Of a stretch of DNA of 64,000 nt, positions 16,682 through 23,479 are shown in pieces. The notes under the pieces were generated by a model. That model did no database searches, was not told the DNA's origin, and worked only from the letters and a program-made list of their open reading frames with translations. A program made the translations under genes and the position numbers. Each line of letters starts with the position of its first letter. Position 1 is the first letter of the stretch. Source of the DNA: Streptomyces finlayi (GTDB taxonomy: Bacteria > Actinomycetota > Actinomycetes > Streptomycetales > Streptomycetaceae); the NCBI RefSeq assembly GCF_014216315.1, contig NZ_CP045702.1, positions 5,394,001-5,458,000 of the forward strand, read 5' to 3'.

Positions 16682-19600
16682 ATGCTTGAGCCGACCGAAC
16701 CCGGAACCAACGGGAACACCGAAGACAGCAACAGCCCCGGCGACAAGCTGCCGCCGCGCCGCAGGCGCCGCGCTGCCTCGCGTCCCGAGGGACCGCCGAC
16801 CGGCGCGCCGGGAACGGCAGTCGCCGAGGACGTCGCGTCGGCCATACCGGCCGATGACGCCGCGCAGTCCGCGACCACCGGCACGGACGATGCCGCACCT
16901 CCGCGTGCCCGCCGCCGTGCGGTCCGCAAGGCGACCGCTCCGGCGGGAGCCCCCGGCGCGACCTCCGAGACCGCTGAGGCTGCTGCGGCCCCTGCGGCCG
17001 TAGAGACCCCTGTGACGGTCGAGGCCGCAGCGCCCGCCGAGGCCGAGGCGTCCGCCGCCCCGCCGCGTGCCCGCCGCCGTGCGGTCCGTAAGGCCACGGC
17101 TTCAGCCGGTGCGCCGCAGACCGCCGCCGAATCCGTGACCGAGCAGGCCCCGGCCGAGCCGGCCGCCGAGCCGGCCGCGGACATCACTGAAGCATCCGAG
17201 GCAGCCGAGGCCCCGGCGGCTCCGCGTGGCCGCCGCCGTGCCGTGCGCAAGGCGACCGCTCCGGCGGGCGCCCCGCAGTCCGCCGAGACCCCCGCAGTCG
17301 TGGAGGCCCCCGCAGTCGTGGAGGAGCCCGCCGCCCCCGTCGAGGAGCCGGCAGCCGTACCGGTCGTCGAGGCCCCCCGTGGCCGTACCCGGCGCCGCGC
17401 GTCGGCCCCTGCCGGTACGCCGCAGGCCGAGGCACCCGCCGAGCCCGAGACAGTCGTGGAGCCGGTTGCCGAGGCCCCCGCGACGGCCGCGGCCGTCGAA
17501 GCGCCCCAGGCCGATGCCGCACCTCCGCGTGGCCGCCGCCGTGCGGTCCGTAAGGCGACCGCTCCGGCGGGCGCCCCGCAGTCCGCCGAGACCCCCGCTG
17601 TCGCGGAGGATGTCGTCGAGACCGGCGAGACCCTTCCCGCAGCCGTGGCCGAGGAGCTCGCCGCCGAGCCCGAGCAGGTCGAGGAGGCCGCCCCGCGCGG
17701 CCGCCAGCGCCGCAGGGCCACCGCGACGGCCGGCAGGCCGGAGTTCACCGGAAAGGTCGAGGAGCCCGTCCGTAGGAGCCGTCGCGCGGAGCGTCCGGCC
17801 GTGGCCGTCTTCCAGGCCCCGGTCTTCGCCGAGCCGATGTTCCAGACCCCGGAGACCGCAGCCGCCGCAGCCGCCGCCACAGGTCCCGAGGCGGAGCAGG
17901 ACGAGGTCGAGGAGGCCGAGCAGGCCCCCGTGGCCGAGTCCGCCACCGCCGAGACGGTGGAGCAGCCGGCGGAGCCCGCCGAGGCCGCGCCGCAGGGCGG
18001 CTCGCGCCGTCGTCGCCGTCGCCGCGGTGAGGCCGCCGAGGCCGCCGAGGCCGAGCCGGTCGCAGCGGGCCCCATCGGCCTTCCGGTCGAGGAGCCTGTC
18101 GAGGAAGAGCCCGAGGCCGAGGCGGACGCCGAGCACGAGGGCGAGGAGACGGACGAGTACGGGGACCGGCCTTCGCGCCGTCGCCGTCGTGGTGGCCGTC
18201 GCCGCCGTCGTGGTGAGAGCAACGACCTGGACGACGCCGAGCACGGCGAAGAGGCCCCCGCGGACCGTTCCGAGGACGAGGGCGGGCGCACCAAGGAGCA
18301 CGACGACCACGACGGCGACAACGAGGACGAGGACGACGACTCGGCCTCCGGCTCCAGCAGCAGCCGTCGCCGTCGTCGCCGTCGCCGTCGCAGCGGTGAG
18401 TCCGCGGCCGAGGCCGACAACGGTGTGGACGACCCGGAGCGTACGGTCGTCAAGGTCCGCGAGCCGCGTGAGCGCCGTGCGAAGGAAGCCGAGCGCGAGC
18501 CGGGCACCGGGTTCGACGAGGTCCAGTCCATCAAGGGCTCGACCCGTATGGAGGCCAAGAAGCAGCGCCGCCGCGAAGGCCGCGAGCAGGGCCGCCGCCG
18601 GGTGCCGATCATCACCGAGGCGGAGTTCCTGGCACGCCGCGAGGCCGTCGAGCGGGTGATGGTCGTCCGTCAGAGCGGCGAGCGCACCCAGATCGGCGTC
18701 CTCGAGGACAACGTGCTCGTCGAGCACTACGTCAACAAGGAACAGGCCACCAGCTACGTCGGCAACGTCTACCTGGGCAAGGTGCAGAACGTACTGCCGT
18801 CCATGGAGGCCGCGTTCGTCGACATCGGCAAGGGCCGCAACGCCGTGCTGTACGCCGGTGAGGTGAACTTCGAGGCGCTCGGGATGGCCCACGGGCCCCG
18901 CCGTATCGAGTCCGCGCTGAAGTCCGGCCAGTCGGTCCTCGTCCAGGTGACGAAGGACCCGATCGGTCACAAGGGTGCCCGCCTGACCAGTCAGGTGTCG
19001 CTGCCCGGCCGCTATCTGGTCTACGTGCCCGAGGGCTCGATGACCGGGATCAGCCGCAAGCTGCCCGACACCGAGCGGTCCCGCCTGAAGACGATCCTCA
19101 AGAAGATCGTCCCCGAGGACGCGGGCGTCATCGTGCGCACCGCCGCCGAGGGCGCGAGCGAGGACGAGCTGCGCCGTGACGTCGAGCGGCTGCAGGAGCA
19201 GTGGGAGGACATCCAGCGGAAGTCGAAGAACAGCGGCAGCTCCAACGCGCCGACGCTGCTCTACGGCGAGCCGGACATGACGGTCCGGGTGGTCCGCGAC
19301 ATCTTCAACGAGGACTTCTCGAAGGTCATCGTCAGCGGTGACGAGGCGTGGGACACGATCCACGGCTATGTCTCGCAGGTGGCACCGGACCTGACGGACC
19401 GGCTGTCCCGCTGGACCTCGGAGGTCGACGTCTTCGCGACGTACCGGATCGACGAGCAGCTGATGAAGGCGCTGGACCGCAAGGTCTATCTGCCGAGCGG
19501 CGGCTCGCTGGTGATCGACAAGACCGAGGCGATGGTCGTCGTCGACGTCAACACCGGCAAGTTCACCGGGCAGGGCGGAAACCTCGAGGAGACCGTCACC

Positions 19601-20905
19601 AAGAACAACCTGGAGGCGGCCGAGGAGATCGTGCGTCAGCTGCGGCTGCGCGACCTCGGTGGCATCGTCGTCGTCGACTTCATCGACATGGTGCTGGAGT
19701 CCAACCGGGACCTCGTGCTGCGGCGTCTGTTGGAGTGCCTGGGCCGTGACCGTACGAAGCACCAGGTCGCCGAGGTCACTTCGCTCGGCCTGGTCCAGAT
19801 GACCCGCAAGCGGGTCGGCCAGGGTCTGCTGGAGTCCTTCTCCGAGACCTGTGTCCACTGCAACGGACGCGGTGTCATCGTCCACATGGAGCAGCCGACC
19901 ATGGCCGGCGGCGGTGGTGGTGGCAAGCGCGCCAAGAAGCGTGGCCGCGTTGGTGTGGACCAGGTCCACGAGCACGACCACGAGCAGGCCGACGAGCACG
20001 AGAGCGAGCACGAGCACGAGAGCGAGGCCGAGGTCGCGGCGGAGGTCGCCGCTCCGGTGGCGCTGCCCGAGCCGGAGTTCGTCCCCGACGAGGAGCTGTA
20101 CAGCAGCCCGGCCGAGGCCGAGGCGGCCGCGGGCCGTCGTGGCCGTCGGCGCGCGACCCGGAAGGTGTCGGCTCCGGCCGGCACCCCGAAGGCCGCGGCC
20201 GAGCGAGTGAGGGCACCCGAGCCGGTGGCCGAGCCCGAGCCGGTCGTCGAGCCCGAGCCGGTCGTCGAGACCCCGGTGGCCGCTCCGGCCGCCGAGGCCG
20301 AGGCGCCGGTCCAGGGCCGTACGCGTCGCCGTGCGACCCGTAAGGCGACCGCACCCGCGGGTTCGCCGAAGCAGGCCGAGACGGTGGAGCCGGTCGCCGA
20401 GGAGGACCCTGTCGTCGGGTCACCTGTCGTCTCGGTCCCGGTCGAGGAGCCTGTCGCCGAGGCGCCCGTGGCCGCCGAGGCCGAGGCCCCGGCTCCGGTC
20501 GCGGCACCGCGTGTGCGGCGCCGGGCCACCCGTAAGGCCACCGCACCGGCGGGCTCGCCCGCCGGCGCCGAAGAGGCGGAGGTCGTCGTGGTGACGGCCG
20601 GGCCCGCGGCCGAAGCCGCTTCGGAGGCCGCCTCCGGCACCGCTTCCGACACGCCGGAGACGGACGCGGAGACGGACGCCGAGACCGAGACGGAAGCGGA
20701 GGCGCCGGCCAAGAAGACGGCCCGCAAGGCCGCCGCCAAGAAGGCTCCGGCCAAGAAGGCGGCAGCCAAGAAGACGGTCGCCAAGAAGACCGCCGCGAAG
20801 AAGACGACCGCGAAGAAGGCCGCCTCGAAGAAGACGGTGGCCGCCGAGCAGTCGTCGCCCTCCGTGACGGCTTCGGCCCCGGCCTCGCCCGCCGAGTCCG
20901 AGTAG
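16682..20905 (+). CDS. rne: Ribonuclease E/G with long disordered tails
   Basis: The endoribonuclease central to mRNA turnover and rRNA/tRNA processing, and a scaffold for other decay enzymes. The 1407-aa product has an N-terminal tail of about 640 residues, rich in Ala/Pro/Glu and Arg. The catalytic core (about 640-1095) contains an S1 RNA-binding domain (SYVGNVYLGKVQNVLPS, AAFVDIGKGRNAVLY), the metal-binding aspartates in VVDVNTGKF and IVVVDFIDM, and the zinc-link CVHCNGRG. The C-terminal tail has about 310 residues. Tails on both sides of the core are a known feature of Streptomyces RNase E (RNase ES). Both carry copies of a basic RxRRAxRKATAPAGxP-like motif, and the extreme C-terminus is a histone-H1-like run of AKKT/AAKK units. 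The ATG start lies 9-15 bases after GGGAGAAC. Confidence 0.95.
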   Translation: MLEPTEPGTNGNTEDSNSPGDKLPPRRRRRAASRPEGPPTGAPGTAVAEDVASAIPADDAAQSATTGTDDAAPPRARRRAVRKATAPAGAPGATSETAEAAAAPAAVETPVTVEAAAPAEAEASAAPPRARRRAVRKATASAGAPQTAAESVTEQAPAEPAAEPAADITEASEAAEAPAAPRGRRRAVRKATAPAGAPQSAETPAVVEAPAVVEEPAAPVEEPAAVPVVEAPRGRTRRRASAPAGTPQAEAPAEPETVVEPVAEAPATAAAVEAPQADAAPPRGRRRAVRKATAPAGAPQSAETPAVAEDVVETGETLPAAVAEELAAEPEQVEEAAPRGRQRRRATATAGRPEFTGKVEEPVRRSRRAERPAVAVFQAPVFAEPMFQTPETAAAAAAATGPEAEQDEVEEAEQAPVAESATAETVEQPAEPAEAAPQGGSRRRRRRRGEAAEAAEAEPVAAGPIGLPVEEPVEEEPEAEADAEHEGEETDEYGDRPSRRRRRGGRRRRRGESNDLDDAEHGEEAPADRSEDEGGRTKEHDDHDGDNEDEDDDSASGSSSSRRRRRRRRRSGESAAEADNGVDDPERTVVKVREPRERRAKEAEREPGTGFDEVQSIKGSTRMEAKKQRRREGREQGRRRVPIITEAEFLARREAVERVMVVRQSGERTQIGVLEDNVLVEHYVNKEQATSYVGNVYLGKVQNVLPSMEAAFVDIGKGRNAVLYAGEVNFEALGMAHGPRRIESALKSGQSVLVQVTKDPIGHKGARLTSQVSLPGRYLVYVPEGSMTGISRKLPDTERSRLKTILKKIVPEDAGVIVRTAAEGASEDELRRDVERLQEQWEDIQRKSKNSGSSNAPTLLYGEPDMTVRVVRDIFNEDFSKVIVSGDEAWDTIHGYVSQVAPDLTDRLSRWTSEVDVFATYRIDEQLMKALDRKVYLPSGGSLVIDKTEAMVVVDVNTGKFTGQGGNLEETVTKNNLEAAEEIVRQLRLRDLGGIVVVDFIDMVLESNRDLVLRRLLECLGRDRTKHQVAEVTSLGLVQMTRKRVGQGLLESFSETCVHCNGRGVIVHMEQPTMAGGGGGGKRAKKRGRVGVDQVHEHDHEQADEHESEHEHESEAEVAAEVAAPVALPEPEFVPDEELYSSPAEAEAAAGRRGRRRATRKVSAPAGTPKAAAERVRAPEPVAEPEPVVEPEPVVETPVAAPAAEAEAPVQGRTRRRATRKATAPAGSPKQAETVEPVAEEDPVVGSPVVSVPVEEPVAEAPVAAEAEAPAPVAAPRVRRRATRKATAPAGSPAGAEEAEVVVVTAGPAAEAASEAASGTASDTPETDAETDAETETEAEAPAKKTARKAAAKKAPAKKAAAKKTVAKKTAAKKTTAKKAASKKTVAAEQSSPSVTASAPASPAESE
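16899..17755 (+). repeat. Six N-terminal copies of a basic motif in RNase E
   Basis: Protein-level repeats RRRAVRKATAPAGAP or close variants, encoded near 16899, 17064, 17221, 17385, 17522 and 17693, separated by acidic Ala/Glu/Val-rich spacers of 30-60 residues. Codon use is similar between copies, and some stretches are nearly identical in DNA (for example near 17221 and 17522), consistent with recent duplication. Confidence 0.75.
20130..20575 (+). repeat. Three C-terminal copies of the same motif in RNase E
   Basis: Near 20135, 20315 and 20507 the protein repeats RRRATRKxxAPAGxP. These are the same motif as in the N-terminal tail, on the other side of the catalytic core, with T in place of V in RATRK. 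Confidence 0.75.
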
Positions 20906-20940
20906 GCCAACTGAGCACGTCCTCAGCGGTCGTGCGACAC

Positions 20941-20978
20941 CACGTGCCCCGCCCCGGACTCCCGGGGCGGGGCACGTG
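20941..20978. terminator. Strong terminator after rne
   Basis: A 17-bp perfect stem (CACGTGCCCCGCCCCGG and its complement) with loop ACTC, 35 bases after the rne stop. Confidence 0.85.
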
Positions 20979-21248
20979 CCTGTTTCCGAACTGATGGCTC
21001 TGCTGGTCAACAGGCCAGAAATGGCACGAGAAATCCCTGATAATGTGACGGCGGTTGCTGTGCTGTCAGAATCCTCTTTATGGAAACTACACACGGTGAC
21101 CGGGTGACCGGTGAAGGACAGGCCGGCCCCGGATTCCTCGGCAGGGTGTCGGCATTCCGCCGGTGGGGTTAAGCGCGACCTCGTAAGACGTCCCGCACCT
21201 CAGATCTCTGCCAGTAAAGAGCTCTTGCGGTGTTCAAGGAGGACGTCC
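20979..21248 (+). promoter_or_regulatory. Relatively AT-rich upstream region of the first glycan locus
   Basis: No gene seen. Bases 21010-21090 are clearly richer in A and T than the surroundings (for example GAAATCCCTGATAATGTG and GAATCCTCTTTATGGAAAC), as in Streptomyces promoter regions. A TAATGT box lies near 21040 and TTGCTG near 21053, but I cannot assign a convincing -35/-10 pair. It ends with AAGGAGG ahead of ATG 21249. Confidence 0.4.
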
Positions 21249-22367
21249 ATGACGAGCATCAACGAGCAGCCGATTCCTGCTGCCCGCCCGGTCATCGGTG
21301 AGGAAGAGATCGAGGCCGCCGTACGCGTGCTGCGCAGCGGACGCGTGGTGCAAGGGCCAGAAGTGGCGGCATTCGAGGAGGGCTTCTCGGAGGTGGTCGA
21401 CGGCCGCCACTGCGTCGCCGTCAACTCCGGCACCTCCGCACTGCATCTCCTGCTGCTCGCGCTGGGCATCGGCCCGGGTGACGAAGTGATCGTCCCCTCG
21501 TTCTCCTTCGCCGCGTCCGCCAACGCCGTCCGTCTCGTCGGCGCCGACGTCGTCTTCGCCGACATCGAGCCCGGCAGCTTCGGCCTGGACCCGGCAGCCG
21601 TCGAAGCGGCGATCACGCCGCGTACCGCCGCGATCATGCCGGTGCACCTCTACGGTCACCCGGCGGCGATGGACAAGCTCATGCCCATCGCGGACAAGCA
21701 CAAGCTCGCCGTCGTCGAGGACGCCTGCCAGGCGCACGCCGCCGCCCTCAACGGGACGCCGGTGGGTGCCTTCGGAGCCGGTGGAACGTTCAGCTTCTAC
21801 CCGACGAAGAACATGCACTCCCTCGAAGGCGGCATGGTCACCACGGCCGACGCCGAGCTCGCCCGCACCCTGCGCCTCCTGCGCAACCAGGGCATGGAGC
21901 AGCGGTACGCCAACGAGATCGTCGGCGCCAACATGCGTATGACGGACGTGTCCGCAGCGGTCGGCCGTGTGCAGCTGGCGAAGCTCAACGGCTGGACCGA
22001 GCAGCGCCGCGCCAACGCCGCGTACCTCGACGCGCACATCACCACCCCGGCCGTGACCATCCCGCCGGTCGCCGAGGGCGCACGCCACATCTACCACCAG
22101 TACACGATCCGGATCCAGGGCGACCGCGACGCCGCGATGGCCGTGCTCACCGAGGCGGGCGTCGGCAACGCCGTCTACTACCCGACGCCGATCCACCGGC
22201 TGAGGCCCTACTGGGAGCCGGACCAGAAGGCCGGCCGCACGTGGGACCTGCCGGAGACCGAGCGCGCCGCCGCCGAGGTCGTCTCGCTGCCCGTCCATCC
22301 CTCGCTCTCCGAGCGGGACCTGGAGCGCATCGCCGACGCCGTGAACACCCTGGGAGCCGAGCTGTGA
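21249..22367 (+). CDS. DegT/DnrJ/EryC1/StrS family sugar aminotransferase (WbpE-like)
   Basis: A PLP-dependent aminotransferase that puts an amino group on a keto nucleotide sugar. The product is 372 aa, normal for the family. The PLP-binding lysine is in FYPTKNMHSLEGG; other family marks are VNSGTSALHLLLLALG, DEVIVPSFSFAASANA and EDACQAHAA. The ATG at 21249 has a perfect AAGGAGG seven bases upstream, so the longer open frame is ignored. It is followed with a four-base overlap by a Gfo/Idh/MocA oxidoreductase. That pairing, plus a UDP-sugar 6-dehydrogenase and a hexapeptide acetyltransferase nearby, points to the WbpE step of UDP-2,3-diacetamido-2,3-dideoxy-uronic acid synthesis. Confidence 0.9.
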   Translation: MTSINEQPIPAARPVIGEEEIEAAVRVLRSGRVVQGPEVAAFEEGFSEVVDGRHCVAVNSGTSALHLLLLALGIGPGDEVIVPSFSFAASANAVRLVGADVVFADIEPGSFGLDPAAVEAAITPRTAAIMPVHLYGHPAAMDKLMPIADKHKLAVVEDACQAHAAALNGTPVGAFGAGGTFSFYPTKNMHSLEGGMVTTADAELARTLRLLRNQGMEQRYANEIVGANMRMTDVSAAVGRVQLAKLNGWTEQRRANAAYLDAHITTPAVTIPPVAEGARHIYHQYTIRIQGDRDAAMAVLTEAGVGNAVYYPTPIHRLRPYWEPDQKAGRTWDLPETERAAAEVVSLPVHPSLSERDLERIADAVNTLGAEL

Positions 22368-23374
22368 CCGCCGTACTCAAGGCCGGACTGATCGGCCTCG
22401 GTTCCATGGGGCGTCACCACGCCCGGGTGCTCGCCTCTCTCGACGGCGTCACGCTGGTCGGTGTCGTCGACCCGATGGGGGACAAGAACGGCTGGGCGCA
22501 GGGCGCTCCCGTGCTGTCCACGGTCGAGGAGCTCCTCGCCCTCGGTATCGACTACGCCGTCGTGGCATGCCCCACCGGGCTGCACGAGGAAGTCGGTCTG
22601 CAGCTCGCCGACGCCGGAGTCTGCGCCCTGATCGAGAAGCCGCTCGCGGACACCGTCGAGGGCGCCCGCCGTCTCGTGGACGCCTTCGAGTCGCGCGCTC
22701 TGGTGGCCGGTGTCGGCCACATCGAGCGCTGCAACCCGGCGCTGCTCTCCCTGCGCAGCCGCCTGGAGGCCGGCGAGCTCGGTGACGTGTACCAGGTCGT
22801 CACCCGCCGCCAGGGACCCTTCCCGCACCGCATCGCCGATGTCGGCGTGGTGAAGGACCTCGCCACGCACGACATCGACCTGACGGGCTGGGTGACCGGC
22901 CAGACGTACACCTCGATCGCCGCGCACACCGTGTCCAAGTCCGGCCGCCCGCACGAGGACATGGTCTCCGCCGTCGGCAAGCTCTCCGACGGCACGATTG
23001 TGAACCACCTGGTCAACTGGCTGAGCCCGCTCAAGGAGCGCTTCACCTCGGTCACGGGCGAGCGCGGCTGCTTCATCGCCGACACCCTCACCGCCGACCT
23101 CACGTTCCACTCCAACGCCGCGGTGACCACCGAGTGGGAGGCGCTCCGCGCGTTCCGCGGTGTCTCCGAGGGCGACATGATCCGTTACGCGATCCCGAAG
23201 CGCGAGCCGCTGCTCGTCGAGCACGAGCTCTTCCGGGACGCTGTGCTGGGGGAACCGGCCGACATCTGCACCCTGCGGCAGGGTCTGCGTACGGTGGAGG
23301 TGGCAGCATCGGTCCTGGAGTCGGCTGCTAGTGGCGTAACTGTTCGGCTGGATACCGACAGTGCGGCGGGCTGA
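22364..23374 (+). CDS. Gfo/Idh/MocA family oxidoreductase (WbpB-like sugar 3-dehydrogenase)
   Basis: An NAD-dependent oxidoreductase. In the WbpB-type pathway it oxidises C3 of a UDP-N-acetylhexosaminuronate to supply the aminotransferase. The 336-aa product has the Rossmann motif GLIGLGSMGRHHARVLA at residues 6-22, then CALIEKPLADT, the EKP motif typical of the family, and VKDLATHDIDL. The start is a GTG inside the CTGTGA overlap with the preceding gene, which indicates translational coupling. Substrate is inferred from context only. Confidence 0.88.
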   Translation: MTAVLKAGLIGLGSMGRHHARVLASLDGVTLVGVVDPMGDKNGWAQGAPVLSTVEELLALGIDYAVVACPTGLHEEVGLQLADAGVCALIEKPLADTVEGARRLVDAFESRALVAGVGHIERCNPALLSLRSRLEAGELGDVYQVVTRRQGPFPHRIADVGVVKDLATHDIDLTGWVTGQTYTSIAAHTVSKSGRPHEDMVSAVGKLSDGTIVNHLVNWLSPLKERFTSVTGERGCFIADTLTADLTFHSNAAVTTEWEALRAFRGVSEGDMIRYAIPKREPLLVEHELFRDAVLGEPADICTLRQGLRTVEVAASVLESAASGVTVRLDTDSAAG

Positions 23375-23405
23375 CTTCCCAACAGTGGGCGTACTGCTCG
23401 TCACT

Positions 23406-23448
23406 CCGGTCCTCTTCGCACTTCCATGGAGTGCGAAGAGGGTACCGG
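23406..23448 (+). terminator. Long interrupted hairpin between the sugar enzymes and the glycosyltransferases
   Basis: CCTCTTCGCACT and AGTGCGAAGAGG form a 12-bp stem around a seven-base loop. The flanking CCGGT and ACCGG extend it by five pairs after a two-base bulge. The structure ends 18 bases before the ribosome-binding site of the next gene, so it may terminate, attenuate or protect the downstream mRNA. Confidence 0.6.
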
Positions 23449-23479
23449 CTCGTTTGTCTTGCACCGGAGGAAGTACCCA

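Noticed and set aside
16899..17755. CRISPR-like array from repeated units in the rne 5' part
   Set aside because: Repeats vary, are in frame within a coding sequence and are spaced irregularly; they are protein motif repeats. No CRISPR array was seen anywhere in the window.
17102..20017. A 971-codon open frame on the minus strand opposite rne, and similar long minus-strand frames opposite mrdA (7305-9476), the radical SAM gene (12346-14331) and others
   Set aside because: High-GC codon bias opens the complementary frame; the translations are Val/Leu/Gly/Asp/Arg monotonous, lack motifs and mirror real genes.
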